In this document: positions 8,038-14,012 of the stretch, in pieces
Numbering within the stretch: the first letter of the stretch is position 1
Layout: each line of letters starts with the position of its first letter
Virus record (IMG/VR): IMGVR_UViG_3300020207_000228
Coordinates: 1-20,047 of that record
DNA: 20,047 bases
DNA from: a virus
Strand: one strand, 5' to 3'
Made by a program: the position numbers and the translations under genes
The notes under the pieces: model-generated
Seen by the model: the letters and a program-made list of their open reading frames with translations, nothing else
Database searches by the model: none
What the model was told of the DNA's origin: nothing

Positions 8038-8270
8038 TGTATTACTTACTTACCAAAACCCAGTACGCTCTAATAGCTGAGAGCTTGAGCCACAGTCCTG
8101 CATGGTCTTTAGACAATGGCAGGTGCATAGCTCATGTAGATAACGGAATAGAGATCCCAGAATACGAGCTTGTATTTGAGGATAAAGATGCAGTAGATGT
8201 CTGGAAATATATGCCCTCAGAGGTAGGGCATTGGGAACTCACAGATGAGGACAACTTTTTTAATTTATAA
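8037..8270 (+). CDS. Hypothetical 77-aa protein
   Basis: The small acidic protein has mixed alpha/beta character (MYYLLTKTQYALIAES, then ELVFEDKDAVDVWKYM). Its start overlaps the lectin gene stop (TAATG), so it belongs to the fibre transcription unit. I recognise no family. It might be a fibre-assembly chaperone by position, but nothing in the sequence shows that. Confidence 0.6.
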   Translation: MYYLLTKTQYALIAESLSHSPAWSLDNGRCIAHVDNGIEIPEYELVFEDKDAVDVWKYMPSEVGHWELTDEDNFFNL

Positions 8271-8282
8271 ACACTAAACAAA

Positions 8283-8543
8283 ATGGCAAAAGCTAAAAAA
8301 CTAACCAAGAGAGAGCATGAGAACCTAATAAAAGCCCTACAAGATGTGCAAGGGTGGAAGCAAGAGGCAATGGCTAAGTATCAAGAGCTAAGCGATCTAC
8401 AACGCAAAGAGTGGATGGCTATGGAAAAGCTAGATAAGCTCAGTGTCAAACTTGAAAAAAAATACGGTTCAGTAAACATTGATATAGAAAGCGGAAATAT
8501 AACAGAGGATGAGCAACAAGTACCCAGTACAAACGCCAAGTAG
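8283..8543 (+). CDS. Hypothetical coiled-coil protein
   Basis: The 86-aa, highly charged protein has residues ~3-60 predicted as one long amphipathic helix or coiled coil (KREHENLIKALQDVQGWKQ, then KYQELSDLQRKEWMAMEKLDKL). The C-terminal ~25 residues are acidic and disordered. The start follows an A-rich leader (ACACTAAACAAA). Its end overlaps the small Cys-rich gene by 35 nt. The function is unknown. It lies between the fibre and lysis genes. Confidence 0.6.
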   Translation: MAKAKKLTKREHENLIKALQDVQGWKQEAMAKYQELSDLQRKEWMAMEKLDKLSVKLEKKYGSVNIDIESGNITEDEQQVPSTNAK

Positions 8544-8673
8544 AACCAGTCCAACTGGAGGGCGTAGAGGATGTTTATGTAGACATAAAGACATATACCT
8601 AATTGAGTGTTGTAATGGAGACATTATGGCGCAGGGTATTGGTTCAGCCTACATACAAACTCCAGATGAATAA
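8509..8673 (+). CDS. Short Cys-rich protein (RRGCLC...ECC...QGIG type)
   Basis: This 54-aa ORF (ATG 8509, TAA 8671-8673) fills the gap between the coiled-coil gene and the peptidase. It reads TGGRRGCLCRHKDIYLIECC, then NGDIMAQGIGSAYIQ, giving a C-x-C...C-C arrangement (Cys at residues ~22, 24, 34, 35) followed by a QGIG motif. I recall the same pattern in short proteins beside structural or lysis genes of flavobacterial phages, which makes it much more convincing than its length alone. The Cys pairs could bind metal or form disulfides. The function is unknown. A longer ORF in another frame over 8603-8920 conflicts with both this gene and the peptidase and is not credible. Confidence 0.7.
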   Translation: MSNKYPVQTPSRTSPTGGRRGCLCRHKDIYLIECCNGDIMAQGIGSAYIQTPDE

Positions 8674-8684
8674 GCAGGAATACC

Positions 8685-9203
8685 ATGAAGCTATCAAAAA
8701 ACCTTTCACTTGCGGAAGTGATGAGATCTGCCACTGCTCAGAGGCATGGAATTGTAAACGAACCAACCCCAGAGCATTTGCAGAACTTGATGCGTATAGC
8801 AGAGCATATATTTCAGCCCACAAGAGATTTTTTAGGCAGTCCATTGTTCGTGTCCTCTGGCTACCGATCAGAGCGATTAAATCAGCTTATAGGTGGATCT
8901 CACAAATATGTAGATGGTAAATACATAGCAACCTCTCAGCATTGTAAAGGTCAAGCATTAGACCTAGATCAAGGAGATGAGAACTGGATAGTATTCAATT
9001 ACATCAAGCTAAACCTCAACTTTGATCAACTGATCTGGGAATTTGGAGATGAGCCATGTGTAGGGTATGCTACTGGACTGTGCAACCCATCATGGGTGCA
9101 TGTGAGCTATGTTAGCCCAGAGAAAAATAGAAACCAGATCCTTGTAGCTTACAAATACAAGGGTAAAACCAGTTACCGAGTATGGAGCGATCAAGAGGTT
9201 TAA
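8685..9203 (+). CDS. Peptidase M15 family endolysin
   Basis: The 172-aa protein has the zinc-peptidase M15 signature: SSGYRS (57-62), SQHCKGQALDLD (84-95, giving the S-x-H-x-x-G-x-A-x-D metal ligands H86 and D93), a likely catalytic Glu in IWEFGD (residue ~119), and the third ligand in WVHVSY (H139). M15 enzymes cut the peptide stems or cross-links of peptidoglycan (D-Ala-D-Ala or L-Ala-D-Glu type), so this is the probable endolysin. There is no signal peptide, so it would need the nearby holin to reach the wall. Its last 22 nt overlap the membrane protein gene, which starts the rest of the lysis cassette. Confidence 0.9.
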   Translation: MKLSKNLSLAEVMRSATAQRHGIVNEPTPEHLQNLMRIAEHIFQPTRDFLGSPLFVSSGYRSERLNQLIGGSHKYVDGKYIATSQHCKGQALDLDQGDENWIVFNYIKLNLNFDQLIWEFGDEPCVGYATGLCNPSWVHVSYVSPEKNRNQILVAYKYKGKTSYRVWSDQEV

Positions 9204-9565
9204 AACGAGTTAAGGAACTGCTCCTATACTCTGATAGTGAGCCTAATGAGGTATTGATTGGATTATGCCATCTGATCTGCCTACCGTTAGCATTAGCAAC
9301 AGATTTTCAGAACCCTAGTTATATACTTATAGCAGGGGCTTTAGGAGCAGGAGGTTATCAGCTTTGGTCAGCTTTATGGAGTGGGTGTCTATCTCACAGA
9401 TTAAGAGCTACCCAGATTGCCTCCATAGTAGCATTGGCTACATGTGAGAACCTTTGGGCTGAGGGGCTATTGATGGGTAGCAGAACTGGGTGGGTACTAA
9501 TTCTAGTATTTGCCATCTGGAATGTGATCAGAGTAACAAAAGAGAAACTAGCAAGGAAGTTATAA
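9182..9565 (+). CDS. Four-helix membrane protein in the lysis cassette
   Basis: The 127-aa protein has about four hydrophobic segments, at residues ~23-40, 45-66, 75-95 and 100-117, and basic ends (MERSRGLKRVK; VTKEKLARKL). It overlaps the endolysin by 22 nt and is followed after 2 nt by another membrane gene. Holin or holin-modulator function is plausible from position and topology, but I recognise no named holin family. The later 3TM-holin-like gene is a stronger holin candidate. Confidence 0.65.
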   Translation: MERSRGLKRVKELLLYSDSEPNEVLIGLCHLICLPLALATDFQNPSYILIAGALGAGGYQLWSALWSGCLSHRLRATQIASIVALATCENLWAEGLLMGSRTGWVLILVFAIWNVIRVTKEKLARKL

Positions 9566-9567
9566 AT

Positions 9568-9864
9568 ATGGATAATGGGGTAGTTCAAATTCTAGTTACC
9601 GTACTAACGGTTCTGGGTAGCGCAGGAATTTGGAAATATATGGAGGCAAGGCTCAAGGCAAAAGCCACAATGAATGAGCAAGATCTGGCACAAAACGATA
9701 CCGTACAATTCCGAGATGACCTAAAACAGAGAGTTCTCCGATTGGAAACCTTGCTAGAGGAGAGCAACGCCCAAGTGATTACACTAACGGCAAAAGTAGG
9801 TAGACTGGAAACTGAGGTACTCTATTTGACCAAAGAAAACGAGAGGCTCAAAAATGTCAGATAG
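9568..9864 (+). CDS. Membrane-anchored coiled-coil protein (spanin- or holin-like)
   Basis: I chose the ATG at 9568 because it gives a clean N-terminal membrane anchor (VVQILVTVLTVLGSAGIWKY, residues 5-24), follows the previous stop by 2 nt, and avoids a 76-nt overlap. The remaining ~70 residues are a charged coiled coil (heptad-like LRLETLLEESNAQVITLTAKV). A single N-terminal TM with a periplasmic coiled coil is the layout of an inner-membrane spanin, and also of some small phage holins. No lipoprotein partner was seen beside it, so the spanin idea is inference. Confidence 0.6.
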   Translation: MDNGVVQILVTVLTVLGSAGIWKYMEARLKAKATMNEQDLAQNDTVQFRDDLKQRVLRLETLLEESNAQVITLTAKVGRLETEVLYLTKENERLKNVR

Positions 9865-9955
9865 CTTTGCCGATTTTGTAGCGGAACTGGAAACCGCTAA
9901 CCAACCAGTAGCATGTACAATAGATAACCCAGAGTGCGAGGCGTGTGGCTCGTAA
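9854..9955 (+). CDS. Tiny Cys-containing peptide
   Basis: The 33-codon ORF starts 11 nt inside the end of the coiled-coil gene. The product has an acidic helix (DSFADFVAELETAN) and ends CTIDNPECEACGS with three Cys. It lies in the otherwise unassigned interval between two lysis genes, which supports it. The function is unknown. A second Cys-rich reading begins in the +1 frame before its stop (next entry), so the two could be coupled or joined by frameshift. Confidence 0.4.
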   Translation: MSDSFADFVAELETANQPVACTIDNPECEACGS

Positions 9956-10067
9956 GTATTGTGCAGTAGAGCCAAAAGAGTGCAACTGTAAAAACAACTG
10001 CAATGGGAAACCCACTAACAAGGATCTTAAGCGGAGGCGCAAAGGAAACGATAGAGGCAGTAGCTAA
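9945..10067 (+). CDS. Tiny Cys-rich basic peptide (GTG start)
   Basis: A 40-codon ORF from GTG at 9945 to TAA at 10065-10067 encodes CAVEPKECNCKNNCNG (four Cys, residues 6-19) followed by a basic tail (KDLKRRRKGNDRG). It overlaps the preceding tiny ORF by 11 nt in the +1 frame and the holin gene by 65 nt, which argues against it. The clustered Cys and the continuity of Cys-rich character across the frame change argue for it. It may be a separate peptide, the second half of a frameshifted gene, or chance. Confidence 0.3.
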   Translation: MARKYCAVEPKECNCKNNCNGKPTNKDLKRRRKGNDRGSS

Positions 10068-10359
10068 TGTTGTAGATAAGTTCGTAGCCACTCCAGAGGA
10101 GAAAGCTGAGATGAAAGCTAACATTGAGGCTGAGATCAGCAAGAGGTGGAAAGCTGACATGCGGAGTGATAGTTGGTTAAGCAAGAATGTAAGACCACTA
10201 ACACTGATCACAGTGGTAGGCTTTCTGGTAGTGTGTACTTTCTTTGATGGTATGGGTATGCTTTCTGTTGATGAAAGTTGGATAAGTTTATGGAATATGT
10301 TATCAGTTACGGTAGTAGGTGGTTACTTTGCAGTACGATCTCTAGACAAAAGAGTTTAG
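10003..10359 (+). CDS. Holin of 3TM/GTA type
   Basis: The 118-aa protein has a soluble amphipathic N-terminal half (VDKFVATPEEKAEMKANIE) leading to SWLSKNVRPLTLI (residues ~57-69) and two clear hydrophobic stretches (~66-84 and ~92-110). The SKNVRP-hydrophobic sequence is characteristic of the 3TM holin family used in phages and gene-transfer agents (PF11351). Holins open the inner membrane to release the endolysin at the programmed time. It is the last gene of the late block and is followed by a strong terminator at 10384. Confidence 0.8.
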   Translation: MGNPLTRILSGGAKETIEAVANVVDKFVATPEEKAEMKANIEAEISKRWKADMRSDSWLSKNVRPLTLITVVGFLVVCTFFDGMGMLSVDESWISLWNMLSVTVVGGYFAVRSLDKRV

Positions 10360-10383
10360 GTGTTGTAATTGGTTAATAATTAG

Positions 10384-10410
10384 GGGGGGCTTACGCTCCC
10401 CTTTTTTTTT
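10384..10410 (+). terminator. Rho-independent terminator ending the late operon
   Basis: GGGGGGC (10384-10390) pairs with GCTCCCC (10395-10401), with one G-T wobble and a TTAC loop, followed by nine T (10402-10410). It closes the structural/lysis transcription unit just after the holin. Confidence 0.9.
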
Positions 10411-10530
10411 GCTTATATAGATATATATAGATATATATATATAAGGGGGTATATAATACCCCTATTTATATATATATATAGATTATAAAAAAATATATAT
10501 AAGGGGATTGTGCAAAACTTGTTTTCAACA
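10411..10530. other. AT-rich non-coding segment with cruciform; possible origin
   Basis: This is part of the 230-nt gene-free interval 10360-10589. It consists largely of (AT)n runs around a GC hairpin: GGGGTAT (10446-10452), an ATA loop, ATACCCC (10456-10462), extended by imperfectly paired AT arms to roughly 10430-10482. A second TATATAAGGGG copy follows near 10495-10505. Such easily melted DNA between the late terminator and the first replication gene is a plausible origin or regulatory site. No DnaA box or iteron set was recognised. Confidence 0.4.
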
Positions 10531-10534
10531 AAAG

Positions 10535-10564
10535 TTGTGAGTATCTGATATAATTCTATTTTAG
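10535..10564 (+). promoter_or_regulatory. Bacteroidota-type promoter of the replication operon
   Basis: TTG at 10535-10537, a 19-nt spacer, then TATTTTAG at 10557-10564, which matches the TAnnTTTG -7 consensus at all but one position. It lies 25 nt before the start of the first replication gene and downstream of the late terminator. The leader that follows contains TTATTAACCAAT (10568-10579), shared with the second promoter at 15693. A TATAAT at 10549-10554 lies within the spacer, but no E. coli-type -35 sits at the right distance. Confidence 0.6.
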
Positions 10565-10589
10565 TGCTTATTAACCAATTCATGTAAAG

Positions 10590-10826
10590 ATGGATAAGAT
10601 TTATTTTGAAAGGGCAAAGCACATGGCATGGCTCATGAGCAAGTGTCCACCTACTAAGGTAGGAGATCTATTTGAGAGCCTTGAGGGGCTTACACCGCAC
10701 CAGTATTTTGATGTAATGCAATGGGCATTTAACCAGACTACTGCATCCAACCCTGCATTTTCGGATGTCTGGATTGATCGTTTGATTGTAGAGGCACAGA
10801 TTGAAACCCATAATTTATCGTTATGA
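10590..10826 (+). CDS. Hypothetical 78-aa protein, first gene of replication operon
   Basis: The helical, mildly acidic protein has residues ~12-50 reading AWLMSKCPPTKVGDLFESL and LTPHQYFDVMQWAF, with no motif I recognise. It follows the promoter at 10535 directly, so it is probably expressed early. The ATG at 10590 is preferred because an earlier ATG at 10582 is immediately followed by a stop. The stop overlaps the next start (ATGA). Confidence 0.6.
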   Translation: MDKIYFERAKHMAWLMSKCPPTKVGDLFESLEGLTPHQYFDVMQWAFNQTTASNPAFSDVWIDRLIVEAQIETHNLSL

Positions 10827-11020
10827 CCGAGCAGTATGTAGAGATCCTAGAGGCTGAGGTACAAGCCCTACGGACTAGGCTAGAGCATGTAATGAGATGG
10901 ATTTACAGAGATCAGATGCTAACGGCAGAGATCAGTAAGGAGACAGTAGATTTAATGATTAAACAGTACATAGCCAGTTATGAAGCCGATCAACAGTCAG
11001 AAAGACATCAATTACCCTAA
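10823..11020 (+). CDS. Hypothetical 65-aa helical protein
   Basis: The short protein has a probable coiled-coil N-terminal half (VEILEAEVQALRTRLEHVMRW, residues 5-25, written in part) and a second helix (TVDLMIKQYIASYEAD). It is coupled to the preceding gene by an ATGA overlap. No family is recognised. It may be a small adaptor in the replication operon. Confidence 0.6.
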   Translation: MTEQYVEILEAEVQALRTRLEHVMRWIYRDQMLTAEISKETVDLMIKQYIASYEADQQSERHQLP

Positions 11021-11025
11021 GAGCT

Positions 11026-11385
11026 ATGAGTGCAATAGACAAACAATACATGACCACTTATACATCCACTTTGGATGGAGGCTCAAGTTTACCCACTGGA
11101 GCATCAAGCAAGGAAAGCAACGCTAACCCTACGCCTAGTTATTACATTGGTCATTACAAGGGCATAGAGGCATTTGATGTGTGTATGGACTTTGCCAGAG
11201 ATAGTTATAACATTGGCGTGGCAATAGCCTACTTGCTTAGGGCAGGTAAGAAACTGGATAACCCAGTTGAGAACGATCTACGCAAAGCTATTGACCACAT
11301 TCAAAAGGAACTAGAGTACATTGCCTATGACACCGAAAAGAGTAGAACTGGAACTGATCTTACCAAAGACCATTTCCCTAAATAG
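11026..11385 (+). CDS. DUF3310 family protein
   Basis: Residues ~40-100 of this 119-aa protein carry the DUF3310 pattern: Y-K-G-I-E-A-F-D, then SYNIGVAIAYLLRAGKK (60-76), NDLRKAIDHIQKEL (83-96). The family is widespread in phages next to nucleotide-metabolism and recombination genes. Its biochemical role is unclear, although it is often annotated as a nucleotide kinase-related protein. The first ~35 residues are Ser/Thr-rich and likely disordered. Its end overlaps the resolvase start by 59 nt. Confidence 0.75.
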   Translation: MSAIDKQYMTTYTSTLDGGSSLPTGASSKESNANPTPSYYIGHYKGIEAFDVCMDFARDSYNIGVAIAYLLRAGKKLDNPVENDLRKAIDHIQKELEYIAYDTEKSRTGTDLTKDHFPK

Positions 11386-11713
11386 CTTATACAGTGGTAA
11401 ACATTGGACATACCGTAAGAAAGTTAAAGATGCGTATAAGAAAGAGATCATCTCCGCACTTGAGGGTTATGACCTTTATCATGCGGAATATATCCACATT
11501 GCCATTGCTTATAATAGTAGGCTTGATGTGGATAACAATGTACTTATTTCAAAGTTTGTTGCTGATACTCTTGTTGATCTGGGATATATTGATGATGACA
11601 GTCCTAGATATTACAGAAAGCTCAGCATCCTATTTGACCAAGAGGTTACAAGAAATTTTTGTATCTGTAAAGTAATTATGTTTAACCCGATCTTAAAAAC
11701 ACCAAAGACATGA
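11327..11713 (+). CDS. rusA: RusA-like Holliday junction resolvase
   Basis: The 128-aa protein has the RusA layout: an N-terminal beta strand then SLNSLYSGKHWTYRKK (residues 17-32), and the acidic core RLDVDNNVLISKFVADTLVDL (66-85 region) with D68, D70, N71, K77 and D80, then GYIDDDSPRYY. These Asp residues coordinate Mg2+ for symmetrical cleavage of four-way junctions, which here would resolve replication or recombination branches before packaging. I prefer ATG 11327 to the upstream TTG at 11321. The gene overlaps DUF3310 by 59 nt and its end (ATGA at 11710-11713) is coupled to the SSB-like gene. Confidence 0.85.
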   Translation: MTPKRVELELILPKTISLNSLYSGKHWTYRKKVKDAYKKEIISALEGYDLYHAEYIHIAIAYNSRLDVDNNVLISKFVADTLVDLGYIDDDSPRYYRKLSILFDQEVTRNFCICKVIMFNPILKTPKT

Positions 11714-12228
11714 AAGAGATCAAACAAAGCACCGTTAGTAAGGTAGTACCTACTAACAAACCATACGAGAGCCAGTACGGTACACTGTATGGATTTTACA
11801 TCACTTTCGCCAATGGCGATAATGGTAAGTACAATAGCAAAAGCCCAGACCAGACTAAGTTTGTAGTAGGGCAGACTGCTCACTATGAGTACATACCTAA
11901 TGACTATCAAGGTAAGACCTACTATACGGTCAAGCCAATTAACCCAGAGTTTTCTAGGAATGAGACTGCACCGCTAAACGATGTTAAGCCAACTACTCAT
12001 GCTCCTAACTCAAAGGATGAGTTGATTGTGCGCCAGACTGCATTAAAGGCAAGTGCTGAGGTAGGGGGCAAGGATCTGGAAACGATCCTCTCTAATGCTC
12101 AAATTATGGCTGACTGGGTTCTGGGCAACAAGGCACAGAAAATACCAGTAGCTCATGCTGATCACTTTGCCGATAGAGAGAAAGTGAAAGTAACAGAGCA
12201 GGTAGCTGAGGATGGGCTACCATTTTAG
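11710..12228 (+). CDS. Single-stranded DNA-binding protein (OB-fold, SSB-like)
   Basis: In this 172-aa protein residues ~20-75 form a likely OB-fold (YGTLYGFYITFANGDNGKYN, then FVVGQTAHYEYIP and GKTYYTVKPI). The middle (~103-145) is helical (RQTALKASAEVGG; IMADWVLG), and the C-terminus ends AEDGLPF, much like the acidic DDDIPF tip by which bacterial SSB recruits partners. It lies between a resolvase and a helicase, which fits a replication role. The start is preceded by an ACACCAAAGA leader shared with two other genes. The identification rests on fold pattern and tail, so another OB-fold nucleic-acid binder remains possible. Confidence 0.65.
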   Translation: MKEIKQSTVSKVVPTNKPYESQYGTLYGFYITFANGDNGKYNSKSPDQTKFVVGQTAHYEYIPNDYQGKTYYTVKPINPEFSRNETAPLNDVKPTTHAPNSKDELIVRQTALKASAEVGGKDLETILSNAQIMADWVLGNKAQKIPVAHADHFADREKVKVTEQVAEDGLPF

Positions 12229-12235
12229 TCTTATA

Positions 12236-12265
12236 GGAGGGGGGCATTGCTCCTCTCCTTTTTTT
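12236..12265 (+). terminator. Terminator/attenuator between SSB and helicase genes
   Basis: GGAGGGGGGC (12236-12245) pairs with GCTCCTCTCC (12249-12258) around an ATT loop, with two G-T wobbles, followed by seven T (12259-12265). It lies in the only gap inside the replication operon. No convincing promoter follows it, so it likely works as a partial terminator that lowers expression of helicase relative to SSB. Confidence 0.8.
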
Positions 12266-12286
12266 AACCAATACACACTGAAACTA

Positions 12287-13207
12287 ATGAGTATAGTAAG
12301 CTATGCCGATTTAACTGGGAATTTAGATAAGGTCAGAACTGGTAAGCGCAAAATGGGCTACAAGTTTGGACACTCAAAGCTAGATGACCATTTTCAATTT
12401 AAGAGGGGAGAGTTTGGGATCTTTTTAGGTCATGCCAATGTGGGTAAAACCACAGTAGTATTATACCTCATGGTATTGCAGTCTATCAAAAACGGAATGA
12501 CATGGCTAGTCTTTAGCACTGAGAACACACCGCTAAGTATAGCCACTAAGATCTGTGAGTTCTATCTGGGTAAGATCCTCAAGGGGTGTGATCAAGCTGA
12601 GATGCAAAAGGCGATCCTTTTTATGCAGGGGCATTTTAGGATCATTGATACAGAGAGCAAGATGTACACCTACCGAGATCTGATAGATGAGGCAGATGAG
12701 CAATACATGACTGAGAGGTTTGATGGTTTCATGATAGATCCATACAACTCCCTAGCCAAAGATAGAGACATGTACAGAGACTTAGGAGGACATGAATACG
12801 ATTATGAGGTAGCCACTGAGTTCCGTAATTACTGCAAGGATAACAAGGTTAGCATCTGGCTATGCGCCCATGCGGTTACTGAGAGCTTGAGAAAAAAGCA
12901 TCCGCAGGGGCATGAGTTTGCAGGGCATCCTATTCCATGTAGCATGAGCGACATTGAGGGCGGTGGTAAGTGGGGCAACCGCAGTGATTTTTTTTGCGTG
13001 ATCCATAGGTACACAATGTCTCCAACGGACTGGATGTACAGTGAGATCCATGTTAAAAAGATCAAAGAGGTGGAGACTGGTGGCAAACCCACTAGCCTAG
13101 ATTTCCCGATCCGCATGAGATCACTACCGAGCAATGTAGGTTTTGAGATCGGAGGGGATAATTTAATTGTTAAAAAAGAAACTAAGCAGGGGGGTTTCCC
13201 TTTCTAG
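12287..13207 (+). CDS. DnaB-type replicative helicase (RecA-like core)
   Basis: I chose ATG 12287 (306 aa) because the in-frame ATG at 12212 would translate through the terminator hairpin and overlap the SSB gene. Motifs: Walker A GHANVGKT (48-55), STEN (78-81) after a beta strand, Walker B FDGFMIDPYN (145-154), CAHAV (193-197), and GGGKWGNRSDFF (225-236) preceding the Arg-finger-like region HRY. This is the C-terminal ATPase domain of DnaB/Twinkle helicases. No primase or DnaB N-terminal domain is fused, so the phage probably uses host primase. The C-terminus ends QGGFPF, similar in its last residues to the SSB-like protein. Confidence 0.85.
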   Translation: MSIVSYADLTGNLDKVRTGKRKMGYKFGHSKLDDHFQFKRGEFGIFLGHANVGKTTVVLYLMVLQSIKNGMTWLVFSTENTPLSIATKICEFYLGKILKGCDQAEMQKAILFMQGHFRIIDTESKMYTYRDLIDEADEQYMTERFDGFMIDPYNSLAKDRDMYRDLGGHEYDYEVATEFRNYCKDNKVSIWLCAHAVTESLRKKHPQGHEFAGHPIPCSMSDIEGGGKWGNRSDFFCVIHRYTMSPTDWMYSEIHVKKIKEVETGGKPTSLDFPIRMRSLPSNVGFEIGGDNLIVKKETKQGGFPF

Positions 13208-13210
13208 AAT

Positions 13211-13558
13211 ATGAATTACCTTGAAGCAAGGCAGTTAGGAATGGGCAAGAGCATGACATTATTGTGGCTTAGAACCAAGAGCAGAGATCTCATGGAGATA
13301 GCCAATGCCATAAAACCAGATCCAGAGGCAGATAAGGATAGCCCAGAGTGGAACATCTTTTTAGACCTGCTCTCAGTCTATGGGGCTATTGATGCTTGTA
13401 TAGATATGGTAGAGGAGACAGAGGCAATAATTTGGGAAGCCCAAGCCGAGAACGCTAAACACAAATTAACCATCCAACAATTACACAGAAAGCTGAAAGT
13501 TTACGAGGATCAATTTGATCTACTGGATGAGGACTTAGAACTAAGAGACAATGATTAG
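13211..13558 (+). CDS. Hypothetical coiled-coil protein
   Basis: The 115-aa acidic protein starts 3 nt after the helicase stop. The N-terminal part is helical with no motif, and residues ~75-110 form an amphipathic coiled coil (HKLTIQQLHRKLKVYEDQFD). Its end overlaps the DnaA-like gene by 8 nt. By location it may be a helicase partner or loader, but I see no ATPase motif and no family match. Confidence 0.6.
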   Translation: MNYLEARQLGMGKSMTLLWLRTKSRDLMEIANAIKPDPEADKDSPEWNIFLDLLSVYGAIDACIDMVEETEAIIWEAQAENAKHKLTIQQLHRKLKVYEDQFDLLDEDLELRDND

Positions 13559-14012
13559 AACTACTAAGAGACTACAAATAGAGTACGATCACTACAAGGA
13601 TGTATTTAATGTGGGTAATGATAGAAAAAAACACAATGTACTATTCCGACATGCTTTTATGGTAGCATCCAGAGAGCTATACACATGTCAAGCTATTGGC
13701 GATGTGGTGGGCAGAGATCATGCCACCGTAGTACATGCAGAGAGAAACCATGAGATGAATTACCGCTTTATTGCCGAGTATAGGCAGGGTTATCACTTTG
13801 CTACTAAACAGATCCAGAAACTTGCAGAGATGATGGATGAGGTTTACCCCGACACTAAAACCATGTATGTAACCGAGAATATAAGACTGCGCCAGTTGGT
13901 GCAGGAATTACAAGAGAAACTTAACGCACAAAACAATGAATTTTGCGATAGACCTAGCACCGCTAATGGGGTTTCTAGTAGGGATAAACTACTGGAACTC
14001 CAAGATGGATGA
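13551..14012 (+). CDS. Standalone DnaA domain IV-like DNA-binding protein
   Basis: In this 153-aa protein, residues ~30-75 match the DnaA domain IV signature: RHAFMVASRELYTCQAIGDVVGR (37-55, in part) followed by GRDHATVVHAERNHE (54-68). That is the helix-turn-helix plus basic loop (GRDH-T-V-x-x-A) that reads DnaA boxes. The AAA+ domain of DnaA is absent. Residues ~105-125 form a coiled coil (IRLRQLVQELQEKLNA). It probably binds specific phage DNA, perhaps the origin or operators, or competes for host DnaA boxes. The family motif is clear and the role is inferred. Confidence 0.75.
   Translation: MIRTTKRLQIEYDHYKDVFNVGNDRKKHNVLFRHAFMVASRELYTCQAIGDVVGRDHATVVHAERNHEMNYRFIAEYRQGYHFATKQIQKLAEMMDEVYPDTKTMYVTENIRLRQLVQELQEKLNAQNNEFCDRPSTANGVSSRDKLLELQDG

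Noticed and set aside
8603-8920. 105-aa ORF with TTG start
   Set aside because: It overlaps the M15 peptidase (clear active-site motifs) and the Cys-rich 54-aa ORF in another frame, and starts with TTG.
10413-10622. Reverse-strand 69-aa ORF rich in Ile/Tyr
   Set aside because: It is produced by the (AT)n low-complexity DNA and crosses the early promoter.
12212-12286. Longer N-terminus for the helicase
   Set aside because: Those codons would be the terminator hairpin and T-run; the domain is complete from 12287.
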